Source: a virus. Taken from it: 64,000 nt of DNA. Below, in pieces: positions 1 to 9,842 of this stretch. The DNA lies in IMG/VR virus record IMGVR_UViG_3300017788_000011, positions 62,001 through 126,000 of that record, one strand, 5' to 3'. The translations under genes were made by a program, and so were the position numbers. How positions within the stretch are numbered: the first letter of the stretch is position 1; the number at the start of each line of letters is the position of its first letter. The notes beneath the pieces are model-generated. The model was given only the letters and a program-made list of their open reading frames with translations, ran no database searches and was not told where the DNA came from.

Positions 1-1410
1 GAAATATCCCTGAGATCCTTCAATAATTGAAAATATATCAGTAGTCACTGTGTCAATTAAATCTACATTCTGCTTGGCCTGTCGACCAAAATTCAATAAC
101 TGTACGTTTGGTTTGAATTCTATAATAGGTCTAATAGCACGAGTAGTTAAATCGATATCTGCTGGCACTCCCAGTGCTTCATAGGCTTTGTTGATGGCAT
201 CAATGTGAAACCATCGATTGTGTCGACTCCAGGGATTTTTATCAATACTTTGTCGAGATACAGTGATATAATCTTGCTTGTCTGCTAAGGTCAGTGCCTC
301 TGAAAAAGGTAATTTGTCAAATGGTTCGTCATCGAACAACACAATTGATTCAGAACTAAATGTTCCGGTGATTTCAAGATCTGCTTCTGCAACAAGATTA
401 ATTTTATCCCCTACACCTTCAACATACCAAAAGCCTGTTGAATATTTTTCAGGTGTAACATTTCCAACAAATCTAACTTTCATACCGTTGGTTAGATCTA
501 CGCCGTCGGCTGTTCTATATGTTTTCTTTCCTAAAATATCTTGATCAAGATCGAGGAATGAATTCTCAACAATATCGCTGATTTTAAAAACGCCGCCAAC
601 GTCCACGTCCTTGGTGCTCATAAAATACAGTACGGATTCTGATCCTGCGTTGGGAGTAAATTCTATAACTCCTTGCTCGATTCCTTCAAACACTGTGTTA
701 GTTTGATCTCCATCATAACTGATGAATCCATCCTGATCTAATGTTCGAACAGATTTAATTATTATAGGTTCCCCTGGAGAATTTACTTCGAATCTGTAGG
801 TCTGGCCGCGATATAATCGTATTGTTGGATTTCTGGTTACTCCGTTTGGTGTTAGCACCACAGCCTTGTTGTCGCCATCGTCGACTAATGTCAATGTAAA
901 AGTCGAAACAATTTCACGTTGCTGTCCAGCCACAGTATACACCGGAGGTCCATAGGGCAGCCAATAATAATTTCTGTAGTTAACAAATTTGTCCCAGTCG
1001 ATCTTTGGATCCCACGAATAAAATTCTTGTGCGTTGACTTTATTTTGATCTTTTTCTGCTGATCCAAAGTATTTTAACTGGTTAAGATAATCAATATAAT
1101 CTTTAAAAAAGGTTACATTATCGAACTGATCTGTGACTACTGTAGAGGAATCAAACTGGTAAAATTCTCTGTCGCTGTTGATCGCAGGAACATAGGTATC
1201 GTTGACCTTATAACTTTTTCCTACTTTTCTTCCGACATACCCGTTGCGAGATTTTACACCGCCTTTGCTGATTAATTGGTCAAGTGTAGCGTCTAAAAAC
1301 TTTTTGTTTGGTAAGGTTCTATAAAATCGAGGCAATAAGTCGCTTGACTTATTTTTTTTGCTACCTTCTCCAGGTAGATTAATTTCGTTTTGTTCGTCGC
1401 TGTATGCCAT
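1..1410 (-). CDS. Large virion (baseplate wedge, gp7-position) protein, 3' end outside window
   Basis: A continuous open frame on the minus strand starts with ATG at 1410 (MAYSDEQNEINLPGEG) and is still open at base 1, giving at least 470 residues. It lies directly downstream of gp6, where T4 has the wedge protein gp7, so a baseplate wedge role is inferred from position. Residues about 160-275 look like a cupredoxin-type beta-sandwich (IRLYRGQTYRFEV, then VLYFMSTKDVDVGGVFKI) without visible copper ligands. Only 9 bases separate it from gp6, so the two are probably co-transcribed. I do not recognise direct sequence similarity to T4 gp7; the protein could instead be another of the large structural proteins known from marine T4-like phages. 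Confidence 0.7.
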   Translation of the reverse strand, partial: MAYSDEQNEINLPGEGSKKNKSSDLLPRFYRTLPNKKFLDATLDQLISKGGVKSRNGYVGRKVGKSYKVNDTYVPAINSDREFYQFDSSTVVTDQFDNVTFFKDYIDYLNQLKYFGSAEKDQNKVNAQEFYSWDPKIDWDKFVNYRNYYWLPYGPPVYTVAGQQREIVSTFTLTLVDDGDNKAVVLTPNGVTRNPTIRLYRGQTYRFEVNSPGEPIIIKSVRTLDQDGFISYDGDQTNTVFEGIEQGVIEFTPNAGSESVLYFMSTKDVDVGGVFKISDIVENSFLDLDQDILGKKTYRTADGVDLTNGMKVRFVGNVTPEKYSTGFWYVEGVGDKINLVAEADLEITGTFSSESIVLFDDEPFDKLPFSEALTLADKQDYITVSRQSIDKNPWSRHNRWFHIDAINKAYEALGVPADIDLTTRAIRPIIEFKPNVQLLNFGRQAKQNVDLIDTVTTDIFSIIEGSQGYF

Positions 1411-1419
1411 ATTTTAAAA

Positions 1420-4400
1420 TTATGATGTAAACGGTGCGCTGGTTATTACGCCTGAGGTAGAGGAAACGGTGTTAGCAACTTCAATGTTACTGAGGATTGT
1501 AGTTCCTGTTAAGTTATCAACTATCTCAATATCATCTACTGTGGCTGAACTTACAAATATTTCGTCAGGATTAGATAAAATTTCAAATAGTCCGCCAAAG
1601 GGCTGATTGGTTTGTTTTGGAACTATTACAAAGTTAACTATTCTGGGACTTAGTTGCTGTACAACATAAGAACTTAATTCAGAGAAATAAAATGTTTCTC
1701 CAAAGTCCCAATTGTCTATGGTAAAAAATTGATTAATTGCTTGAACAATTGCTGTTTTAATCTCATTGTCACTGATAACTAAATCTTTGTTTTTTACAAC
1801 CTTAAATGTAGCTCTTAATGCTGGATCTGCTTTGGCGCCAAACAAGGGTTTGTATTTTGCAGGATTGTAAACAATTTCATCGCTGATAGATTTAATGTTG
1901 TTTAATTTTTGTCCGAACTGAATGTACAACTCATCAACACCCGGTGGTAAAGGTTTAGTAGTAACGGCGTTGGCTAACCATCTGCGATATTCGAGATCAT
2001 AGGACTTGGTCAACATATAAACATCGATGATGTTAGACAGACTTGGATCTATTCTATTGGCATAGTCCGCGGCATGTTTGTATTGAAACTTTAGTGCCGA
2101 TCTGCCAACAACAACCTGATATTCAGTTGATACTGCTAACTGAGTAACTGAGATTAGTTTTTTAACAACGTCTGTATCTCTGATGTAAAAATATTGACCC
2201 ACTTGATAGTTGGTATACGAACCAATTGCATCTTCTGTATCTTTGATCAGCACTACGTCTAATCCAGAAGGATCATATCTGTATTCTTTGAGAGAACCCG
2301 TTAAATTATATCGTTTTAAAACTACATATTTTTCTGTAGGGTTAGTTCTTGGAGCAACAATTTTTTCAAATAAGTCTGGATCATCTACAACACCGTCTTC
2401 GTCACCGTCAAAAAAACCAACCTGTATTTTTTTAGTGTCCACATAGCCATCCACTGAACGATATTCATCGACAATTTCCCAGATCTTATCTGTTTCTAAT
2501 GGAAATGCGTTATCGGGCTTGTTGTTAGTTGAAAACACTGTGATAGAATCTTTGATTGTCTGACCAGTCTTTGAATCAAAAACTTTATCCCCAGAATCGT
2601 AATAAAATCGAGTACTGGAGTCGCTTTCAAAAATATAACGCAACCCTCTGGCTGTAATTGTGTAAGTTTCACCGTCTGTGTCAAATAACAATAACCAACT
2701 GGAGTCTAACTGCGAATTAGTTACATCGCCAGTTTTTCCGAGATTAAAATCATCAATGATATTTAAATTAGTATCAAAGATTATAGACCAAACTTTAGTA
2801 TCAATGTCAAATCGTAGACCAAATGTTTTGTTTGAAAAAATCAAATCAATCATTTGATTCTTCACAGCAGTTAATAATACTTTAGAAAACTTAGGAATAA
2901 TTTCTTCTAAGATTGCATCGTTAGGAATAATATTATTCAATACCACTGTACCAATATTATTAACTCGGCCATCTCCGCCACCAGTGCCATCACCGTTTAC
3001 AGATATAACTTTGGTCCATCTTTCTGTGGATCCGCCAGTTGGTAATACCCCAGATGTGGGAATGTCAAGAATTAAATTATTTTTGCTGAAAAATTTTCCT
3101 GTAGGCGCAACAAATTTGATCAAGGATCCCGGCTCAACAGATTTTAGATTACCTGAAGTGTAAATGCCTAATCGTCGAGGAGACGGGTCGGTGGTGCTTT
3201 TAACAAAGCCTGTACACTGATTTTGATCTACAGTTACTTGTCCCCAGGCAAAATTTTGTCCAGTTAAATTAACTCTTGTGTATTCAGAATAATAAAAATT
3301 CAGCAAACTATCTTTGGCCAACAAAGGCTCAACTACATTAGACATAACTGATTCGATGTCTGTACGAGAAATAAAAGTAAATACTGTTTGCTCTTCAAAA
3401 AACTGTCTATACAATACTCCGTCATCGCCAAAAATGTTTGTGTTAGAATATTTGCCAGTGGGATCTAATAGATCAAAATATCTACTAATTCCACTGCTGA
3501 TTCTATTGACTGCTTTTAATTTTAATATATCTTGATTAATAGCCAACGGTGCTACATTATAATCCTCAGCAGTGATCATTCTGTTCTGTGTATAATATGT
3601 TGAGGGAGCTCGTTGTTTTATTGATTCGTTTGTCTCTGATGTGGCTGCGTTGCCCACAGTGCTTTGAAGACTTAGTGTGATTGTCAATGTTTCAAGTTGA
3701 CCAATTGAAGAAACATAAGGAATCTCAATTGAAACGCCTTTCATGTTCTTGGGAGAAATTGAGTAGGCCAGGCCGTTGGAAGTTCTGTAGTAAACTCTGA
3801 AACTGCCTTTGGGCAAGTTCCCGAAGATGCCATCAGCAAATGCAACACTGATTCTATCACCCGATCGAGTTATTACATTGTAGATATTTCTAATATTTTT
3901 GTTTAGGCTGTTGTAGATAATGTTATTACCTTCAATTGCTTCTACCTTGGTCCACAGCTCAGAGTTATTTCCGTTAGCGTCGAGTTTGTACAACCAAACA
4001 TCGTCATTGTTGATGTTAGTAGCGTCAAGATCTACTATTTCATTTTCAGTTGGTTGATCTACTGTAAACGATCCTTGATTTAATGTACCTTGTCTAAAGT
4101 GTGCAAAAAATCCTGTGTTGGAACTGGCTGTTCCCTGTCCGTCATCTCTATATAAAAAGCCAAATGGATTTCCTACATTAGGTGGCTCTTCATAAATGTA
4201 TTCTTGATTTTTAAAAGTACAACTGGTTACTTCAAAGGTCATGTTTCGGCCATCGATGGCTTTTGAAAAACTAAACACCGGAATGTCATTTAACACAGAA
4301 TTTAAAGAATAACTTTCAGTGGCAATACCGTTGATAACATTAAAATCTCTTGGCTTGCCAAACGGCTGATTAGTTGGCATCGATGCGTTGACAATTTTTA

Positions 4401-4869
4401 TAAATTGTTCGTACCAATTAGGATTAGATGAGTCGTTCCATACCACTGTTTGTTGGCTGAGGTTTCTTCCGTTGCTGTCAAGTATTTCTTCTGTGGTGCT
4501 GACTGTTTGAAATTTTAGTAGGCCGCTGGCACAGACATTTCGTTTGACATTATAACTGAGCAGTCGAGCAATACGTAGTACACTTTCTCGGCGCTCGGCT
4601 AATTCAAGAAAGTTATCTCTGGCATTTAAATCAACTCGATAGGCTAAACCCTGTCCTACAAAGGCCACAAGATCAATTAATGCAAGATATTCCGACGATT
4701 CAATGTAATCGTTGAAATCTTCGGGATAGTTTTCTCTTATATAAGAAATCATTGTTCGACGTAGATTTTCAAAGTCGTAAGATTTGAAATCTGCGTTGCG
4801 AAACGTTTGATAAATTCGAGTCCAATCCTGGGCTACAAGTAAACTGTTTTGTCTGTCGGTACTCGACAT
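1420..4869 (-). CDS. gp6: Baseplate wedge subunit gp6
   Basis: A 1149-residue protein starting MSSTDRQNSLLVAQDWTRIY. The N-terminal 150 residues (SYIRENYPEDFNDYIESSEY, LALIDLVAFVGQGLAYRVDLNARDNFLELAERRESVLR) carry the conserved gp6 / baseplate J-type signature, and the C-terminal part (FFTIDNWDFGETFYFSELS) is also typical. gp6 forms the inner dodecameric ring of the baseplate and changes conformation on sheath contraction. The protein is much longer than T4 gp6 (660 residues); the extra length lies in the middle and is not assigned. A late promoter motif sits at 4888-4895, 19 bases before the start. It follows gp25 and precedes the gp7-position protein, as in T4 wedge gene order. Confidence 0.92.
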   Translation of the reverse strand: MSSTDRQNSLLVAQDWTRIYQTFRNADFKSYDFENLRRTMISYIRENYPEDFNDYIESSEYLALIDLVAFVGQGLAYRVDLNARDNFLELAERRESVLRIARLLSYNVKRNVCASGLLKFQTVSTTEEILDSNGRNLSQQTVVWNDSSNPNWYEQFIKIVNASMPTNQPFGKPRDFNVINGIATESYSLNSVLNDIPVFSFSKAIDGRNMTFEVTSCTFKNQEYIYEEPPNVGNPFGFLYRDDGQGTASSNTGFFAHFRQGTLNQGSFTVDQPTENEIVDLDATNINNDDVWLYKLDANGNNSELWTKVEAIEGNNIIYNSLNKNIRNIYNVITRSGDRISVAFADGIFGNLPKGSFRVYYRTSNGLAYSISPKNMKGVSIEIPYVSSIGQLETLTITLSLQSTVGNAATSETNESIKQRAPSTYYTQNRMITAEDYNVAPLAINQDILKLKAVNRISSGISRYFDLLDPTGKYSNTNIFGDDGVLYRQFFEEQTVFTFISRTDIESVMSNVVEPLLAKDSLLNFYYSEYTRVNLTGQNFAWGQVTVDQNQCTGFVKSTTDPSPRRLGIYTSGNLKSVEPGSLIKFVAPTGKFFSKNNLILDIPTSGVLPTGGSTERWTKVISVNGDGTGGGDGRVNNIGTVVLNNIIPNDAILEEIIPKFSKVLLTAVKNQMIDLIFSNKTFGLRFDIDTKVWSIIFDTNLNIIDDFNLGKTGDVTNSQLDSSWLLLFDTDGETYTITARGLRYIFESDSSTRFYYDSGDKVFDSKTGQTIKDSITVFSTNNKPDNAFPLETDKIWEIVDEYRSVDGYVDTKKIQVGFFDGDEDGVVDDPDLFEKIVAPRTNPTEKYVVLKRYNLTGSLKEYRYDPSGLDVVLIKDTEDAIGSYTNYQVGQYFYIRDTDVVKKLISVTQLAVSTEYQVVVGRSALKFQYKHAADYANRIDPSLSNIIDVYMLTKSYDLEYRRWLANAVTTKPLPPGVDELYIQFGQKLNNIKSISDEIVYNPAKYKPLFGAKADPALRATFKVVKNKDLVISDNEIKTAIVQAINQFFTIDNWDFGETFYFSELSSYVVQQLSPRIVNFVIVPKQTNQPFGGLFEILSNPDEIFVSSATVDDIEIVDNLTGTTILSNIEVANTVSSTSGVITSAPFTS

Positions 4870-4887
4870 AAATTATCCCTCTTTTGA

Positions 4888-4895
4888 ATATTTAT
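4888..4895 (-). promoter_or_regulatory. T4-type late promoter for gp6
   Basis: Read on the minus strand this is ATAAATAT within TTTCGATAAATATTC, matching the T4 late consensus TATAAATA except for the first base. It lies 19 bases upstream of the gp6 start codon, the same spacing seen ahead of other virion genes in this window. Confidence 0.6.
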
Positions 4896-4916
4896 CGAAA
4901 ATAATTAACTGCTAAC

Positions 4917-5357
4917 TTAATTCAGTAGACCGTTTTCTTGATCAAATCTAAAACGCAGACTTTCTGTAATGTTGTAGGGCAGATAAGTTAATTCGCATTC
5001 TATCTGTATGCCACTTTCATAGGTGCTAACTGCTACACGATCAACAGAAACTCGGGGGTCATAGTTAATAATGTCTGTGACATTTTTAGCAATTAGTTCT
5101 TTTAGTTGTTCAGTCAAGGGTTCATATAGTATGTCCCAAATAATAGTACCAAACTCTGGCTGTTCAAGCCGTTCTCCCTGACGAATATGAAAGTGGTTTA
5201 TGATGTCTTGTTTAATTAACGCAATATCGTATAGATTAAAGGACGTTGTTGCATTAACTGTGGAAAAGCCTTTGTAAGTTCTTGTTCCAGGTGAGTTGGC
5301 CGCAGTGCTGGGACCTTTTACCACTGTTCTAAATTGTGTGCTGTTATCAAGTGCCAT
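4917..5357 (-). CDS. gp25: Baseplate wedge subunit gp25
   Basis: A 146-residue protein, close to T4 gp25 (132 residues). The core HFHIRQGERLEQPEFGTIIW followed by DILYEPLTEQLKELIAKNV and INYDPRVSVDRVAV is the gp25 / T6SS TssE-type (GPW_gp25) fold signature, including the EPEFG-like motif involved in sheath initiation. The first 50 residues carry a short extension with TFNLYDIALIKQDI leading into the domain. The gene sits between gp5 and gp6 in the leftward baseplate block. The protein attaches the first sheath ring to the wedge. Confidence 0.93.
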   Translation of the reverse strand: MALDNSTQFRTVVKGPSTAANSPGTRTYKGFSTVNATTSFNLYDIALIKQDIINHFHIRQGERLEQPEFGTIIWDILYEPLTEQLKELIAKNVTDIINYDPRVSVDRVAVSTYESGIQIECELTYLPYNITESLRFRFDQENGLLN

Positions 5358-5378
5358 ATCAATATTTAACCCTTAAAT

Positions 5379-7052
5379 TTACTGCTTTCTAAAAGTATCT
5401 TGAGTTAAATCTTTATTCCATAACTCTGGAAGCTCAAGCAGTGTTTCTGTAAAACTGCTTTGATCACTGGTTTCTTCACTGTCGGTACTTTCAAATCTTT
5501 CTTCTTTGTCTCGATCAGTTTCTTCTGGTTTGTACTTTTTAGGATCAAGGTTTTCGTGATGGGGATAAGGCTCGTGCGTTGGAACTCTGCGCATTATTGT
5601 TTCTGTCCACTCTTCGCCGGTTTCGTCTGGAAGTTTGTGCAGTTTCAGCCTCTGCGGTAACTCTGCTTCAGCCGATGTGTCTGCTGTGGCTGCTTGAGGA
5701 CCGTTCATGTGAATCTGAGGAGCAGTTTCCGTGTGATTTCCGCCGGATAAAATATCTGTGGGGCCACCGGCAGTGAACCAATTATGTCCTCCAGTATTCA
5801 AATCAAAATTACCAAGATTAGTCTGTTTATAATTTTGATCGTAGAGTTTATCAACGTTTGCTTTTACATGATGTTGATAATTTTGTTCATAGGTTTTATC
5901 AACATTTTGTTTGACATGAATTTTCTGATTTCCGTCAACTACTAAAATAGAATCTTCTATGACATGTGTGTGCATTTGATTGTTGGCTTTGATATTGATG
6001 TTTCGGCCGGCTTCTATGTTGATATCTCTGTCAGCATAGAAATTTAAATCTTGTTTGGTGCGAACACTGACACTGTCCTCAGCAAATATATCGATTTTAC
6101 CATCACTGGTTAATTCTATCCAAGTTGTTCCTCGAGCATTGCCTATGTAAATTAAATCTTCTGTGTTATGAAATAAAATCTGGTGGCCGGTTCGAGTACG
6201 TATCCTAAAAAGTTCGTTGTGTAAGAGGTCTGCTTGGCCATCTGTTTCACCTGATTCAACATTGGCATATTCTGGCGGGGCCTCGTGCGCTGGCTTTTTA
6301 CGAAGAAGTTTATCGTCGCCGTCATCCATGACAAATGTTGTGCCGCCCAGTCTGCTGACAAACGCATTGTTTACTTTATGTTCAAACTTGCCTATTTTAC
6401 CTTTGGTTGCGCCTGCACGTTTATCAACCGGGCCTGGGGTAGAAATACCAAACACAGCACTGGGTACTTCTCGTCTTGCAGAAGTAGTTGTGGTTCCCCT
6501 GATTTCGTCTTTGAGCAATCCCTGAGTTTCAAGTCTTTCTACAAATATATGAACAGGTTTTTTAATTTTTGTGGGATCAGTAAATTCTGCAGGATTTGTA
6601 TCTTTGTTAAATTCTGCTACTGGTAATTTTTCTTTGCGACCCTTGTCCACATGAAATTCTGTGGCCGGGGCGCCGCCAGGAACCTGCATATTCATGTATT
6701 CGTCTTGAACACAGCCTATCCAGAATCCTTTTCTCGGATCTCCTTGTACAAAAATTACCATGACAACTGATCCAATGTCTGGTGGGATCATCCACATACC
6801 GTAACTTTTTTGTGTTTCGTTGTATGTTTCGTTTTTTCCATTAAAGGCCACAGAAGTAACACCATAGAATGGTGAAAGATACTGTACTTGGTGTAATTGG
6901 CCTTCTCTGCTGTCGTAGTTTCCTGCTGGTCTTAGTAGTTCAACCTCAAGACCTCCCATGTACTTAGGATCAAGGTGGCTGACAATTTTAGCGAGAAACG
7001 GGCCAGCATCGGGTGCTGACTGACTCGTTGATCTGGTCTCTCTGGTACTCAT
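5379..7052 (-). CDS. gp5: Baseplate hub / central spike protein gp5 (no lysozyme domain)
   Basis: A 557-residue protein. Residues about 15-130 form the gp5/VgrG OB-fold (FLAKIVSHLDPKYMGGLEVEL, IPPDIGSVVMVIFVQGDPRKGFWIGC). The C-terminal half is a repetitive beta-helix-like stretch (DINIEAGRNINIKAN, then HVKQNVDKTYEQNYQHHVKANVDKLYDQNYKQ), which would form the membrane-puncturing needle. T4 gp5 has a lysozyme domain between these parts; I see no lysozyme catalytic signature here. The last 100 residues are charged and rich in Glu, Asp and Thr. The ATG overlaps the stop of the upstream hub gene by 4 bases, suggesting translational coupling. Confidence 0.88.
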   Translation of the reverse strand: MSTRETRSTSQSAPDAGPFLAKIVSHLDPKYMGGLEVELLRPAGNYDSREGQLHQVQYLSPFYGVTSVAFNGKNETYNETQKSYGMWMIPPDIGSVVMVIFVQGDPRKGFWIGCVQDEYMNMQVPGGAPATEFHVDKGRKEKLPVAEFNKDTNPAEFTDPTKIKKPVHIFVERLETQGLLKDEIRGTTTTSARREVPSAVFGISTPGPVDKRAGATKGKIGKFEHKVNNAFVSRLGGTTFVMDDGDDKLLRKKPAHEAPPEYANVESGETDGQADLLHNELFRIRTRTGHQILFHNTEDLIYIGNARGTTWIELTSDGKIDIFAEDSVSVRTKQDLNFYADRDINIEAGRNINIKANNQMHTHVIEDSILVVDGNQKIHVKQNVDKTYEQNYQHHVKANVDKLYDQNYKQTNLGNFDLNTGGHNWFTAGGPTDILSGGNHTETAPQIHMNGPQAATADTSAEAELPQRLKLHKLPDETGEEWTETIMRRVPTHEPYPHHENLDPKKYKPEETDRDKEERFESTDSEETSDQSSFTETLLELPELWNKDLTQDTFRKQ

Positions 7053-9538
7053 TTTTTCCTTAATGCGTTAATTGCTGCCACTGCGGCCACTCCAGTGACT
7101 GCTACTTTGGCCACGTCTTTGATCAAAGACATGCTCGACGGTGATATCAAACTGTTCAACGAATTTCCAGCACCTAATGAGTTTCCAATGTTGGATAGGT
7201 TTTGGCTTGCTCTAACAGCATCCGAAATACCTGCGTTTAAACTACCAAACACAGAAGCAAATCCCGAAGGTAAAAATCCAGCGATAGCATTTACTATTCT
7301 ATCCGGAGTAGCATCGTCGATCATTCCTAAAACCAACGATCTTCCTTCGCCTTGTAATAACTTCTCTTGGTGTGGCAATCTGGCCATATTTAAAGACTGT
7401 ATAAACTTTCCCTTGGAAAATGAATTTTTAACAGTTATGACTTTGTAAAGACCGCTGAACGGTTCTACTAATTGTGTGTTTTCAGGAAATACATATCCGC
7501 CTGTAGCATCATTGATGTCGACAGGTGTTCTAAACTTTACCAAGACATGAACTTCTCTGTTTTGATGATTCATACTGCCATCTGCTTTTAAATTCACTAA
7601 TTGTGTATCCGGACTTGAGTAATTGCCCATACCGCTGTCGGCAATGTAATAAGGATCGCCAAGTATCTTCATATCGATCTGAAGCATGTCTCCAGCACCT
7701 TTAACTATGGCATCATTGAATAAACGTGCCACGCGAGTTTCGTCAGTGTCTGAACCACCACCGCCCATTAAGTCAGTGTCTGCTTTGAAAACAGGTAACT
7801 GTGTTTCTGGGCTCGACCCCACAGTAGATGCTCCTGTGGCTGTAGTTTTTGGTGCTGTTTTATCTCCGCCCGACGAGTTCATCTGCTGTTGATTTCTTGC
7901 ATCCATGTTATTTGCTCCGGCATCACTGAACGCGGCTCGAGCAAATGCTATGTCAAATCGTATGTCAAAATCTAAGACATCAACGTTTTTGCCTGTGTAG
8001 ATATAATTGTATTCCTTTACGCAGTTCTTTTTTAAATTTTCGTAGCCAGTAGGTGTTACATTAGGCGGTGTAAATTTGCTGGAATGCACTTTATAGGGTA
8101 TAACACGATAAACAACTAATTTTGGTCTATCTCCTGTGTTGGGATCCATACCGTCGGCTACGGGTAATAAAAACACCTGTGATTCTATTCTGAACCAATT
8201 CAGCATACCGTTTTCGTCAACGGCTCCGGGATTAATAACTTTTCTTCCGTATTCGCTGACGAGAATTACCTGAGTAATAGCATTCTGAATATCCGACCCC
8301 TGTGTAAATTTAAACTCTCTTCGCTTAGGGTCAATGGCTATTGTATTTCGTTTAAAAATACCTGCTTTTTCGTCGTATGTGGCTTCCTCTTTGCCAAAGG
8401 GAGATTGGCCGCCTTGGTACATGTCAAAGCCCATAGAAGACGCACCAATTAGATTTACATCGCTTTCTGACTGAACCAATGTTTCGTTGGTTTTACTTCT
8501 GCCTAATCCTAATGCAGATTCAACTGAGTTCGCTGCCGGTGCAGATGGATTAGAAGTTGCAGGACTGTCATCGCCGTAATCGTAATAGTCTGAATCATAG
8601 CCAGTGCCAGCACTGGCTACTTCTTTAGGAAAAATAATAGCAATTTCGTCGGCTACTTTTACACGCCCTTCTTTTCTTAATTCTACATTTCGAGAATTAA
8701 TCACACGTTGCAAACTTTTATCCCCAGACTGTAACATTTCTTGCACAGTGGCTCCTGTGATTGCTACATCTGTTTGTAAATTGTGGTATTTAGAACTGAA
8801 TCCTTGCTCGTTAAACGGTACTGCTGTACAGTCGTAGGTGCTGCCAGATTTTGCCACATTAAAACCAATGTCAACAAATTTCAAAGGAATATATTTTTTT
8901 CCTCCTGGAACAGGTACTGTAAGATTATCTTCTGTTATGCCGGCAAATTCTATTGCTAACAAAAACGGTGCTTGAAGATAATTTTTATATCCCTGTTGTT
9001 TGGCTGCTAACTGTAGGCTTTGTAAAAACAGTCCCATTGAATAGGGCTCTGTGATTTTAAATTTAATCTGCGAAGCGTTGGTGTTACGAGACTTCATGTT
9101 AGGGGAGATAAATGTATCTATTTCTACATCGTCCATGAAGAAATCAAATTTACCATAGGCTGTGTTGATTCGATTATTAGGATCTCCGTTACCACTTTTT
9201 AAAATTATGTTTGATATTTGTCCTGCTCTGTAATTTCTGTCTGGAAAGTTTATTTCGTCATCGTTTAAACATGACAAGGTAAAAATAGTATTGTAACTGG
9301 CAAAGATTCCCAGAGCATTAGGCAACGGCAGTCCTACAGAAGAACTCTGAGGATTTAGCATACCTCCTAATGCTGGGCCAAGATTACCCACTACAGATCC
9401 CACAGATGACAGTGCGTCTCCAGCAACGTTTCTTATTGCTTGAGCCGGATTGGCCACAGCACGATCAATAAAGTCTGCACCTCGCTGTGCTATGTCACCG
9501 ACAGTACCAGCAACATTGTCGTAGATAGGAAATGCCAT
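7049..9538 (-). CDS. Large baseplate hub structural protein (gp27-position candidate)
   Basis: An 829-residue protein encoded between gp53 and gp5. The segment around residues 80-240 (FASYNTIFTLSCLNDDEINF, KFDFFMDDVEIDTFISPN, ITEPYSMGLFLQSLQLA) is a pattern I recognise from large structural proteins of marine T4-like phages. Its position next to gp5 suggests the tail hub, where T4 uses gp27 (391 residues) to carry gp5, but direct gp27 similarity cannot be shown by eye. The N-terminal 60 residues are Ala/Gly-rich, and the C-terminus (VAKVAVTGVAAVAAINALRK) is a hydrophobic helix with a basic end. Its stop overlaps the gp5 start by 4 bases. Confidence 0.6.
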   Translation of the reverse strand: MAFPIYDNVAGTVGDIAQRGADFIDRAVANPAQAIRNVAGDALSSVGSVVGNLGPALGGMLNPQSSSVGLPLPNALGIFASYNTIFTLSCLNDDEINFPDRNYRAGQISNIILKSGNGDPNNRINTAYGKFDFFMDDVEIDTFISPNMKSRNTNASQIKFKITEPYSMGLFLQSLQLAAKQQGYKNYLQAPFLLAIEFAGITEDNLTVPVPGGKKYIPLKFVDIGFNVAKSGSTYDCTAVPFNEQGFSSKYHNLQTDVAITGATVQEMLQSGDKSLQRVINSRNVELRKEGRVKVADEIAIIFPKEVASAGTGYDSDYYDYGDDSPATSNPSAPAANSVESALGLGRSKTNETLVQSESDVNLIGASSMGFDMYQGGQSPFGKEEATYDEKAGIFKRNTIAIDPKRREFKFTQGSDIQNAITQVILVSEYGRKVINPGAVDENGMLNWFRIESQVFLLPVADGMDPNTGDRPKLVVYRVIPYKVHSSKFTPPNVTPTGYENLKKNCVKEYNYIYTGKNVDVLDFDIRFDIAFARAAFSDAGANNMDARNQQQMNSSGGDKTAPKTTATGASTVGSSPETQLPVFKADTDLMGGGGSDTDETRVARLFNDAIVKGAGDMLQIDMKILGDPYYIADSGMGNYSSPDTQLVNLKADGSMNHQNREVHVLVKFRTPVDINDATGGYVFPENTQLVEPFSGLYKVITVKNSFSKGKFIQSLNMARLPHQEKLLQGEGRSLVLGMIDDATPDRIVNAIAGFLPSGFASVFGSLNAGISDAVRASQNLSNIGNSLGAGNSLNSLISPSSMSLIKDVAKVAVTGVAAVAAINALRKK

Positions 9539-9539
9539 G

Positions 9540-9842
9540 TTATAATCCTAATATCTGAAACAGGGCAGATTTTTTTGGCAGATATATTGTTGTACCTGCT
9601 TTAAAATCCCAAATAGGATCTTGTAAAATATCCATGTTGCGTTGTGTAAATACCCACCAAAGTCTTGTAGTTTGATAGAGGTCATAAGACAGTAGGTCTG
9701 GTCTATAGGTATATTGTGGTTCAATGGTATAGGGAAAATCGTCTGGCTGAGCAGCCACAGGACGAATTCTAAAAATTCCTAATTTGTCATTTTCAATGGG
9801 AGTCTTAAACCACGGACTGGTAGAGTTATATTCGGCAGCCAT
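9540..9842 (-). CDS. gp53: Baseplate wedge subunit gp53 (LysM-like)
   Basis: A 100-residue protein. The core YTYRPDLLSYDLYQTTRLWW followed by VFTQRNMDILQDPIWDFKAGTTIYLP is the gp53-type LysM-like module that clamps neighbouring wedges together. It is shorter than T4 gp53 (196 residues), corresponding to the compact form seen in marine relatives. The last base of its frame is shared with the upstream tube-cap gene end at 9842, and only 1 base separates it from the next hub gene, so the three are an operon. Confidence 0.82.
   Translation of the reverse strand: MAAEYNSTSPWFKTPIENDKLGIFRIRPVAAQPDDFPYTIEPQYTYRPDLLSYDLYQTTRLWWVFTQRNMDILQDPIWDFKAGTTIYLPKKSALFQILGL

Noticed and set aside
278-544. 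Short plus-strand frame within the left-edge minus gene
   Set aside because: Lies wholly inside a continuous minus-strand coding frame of at least 470 codons and has no recognisable product.
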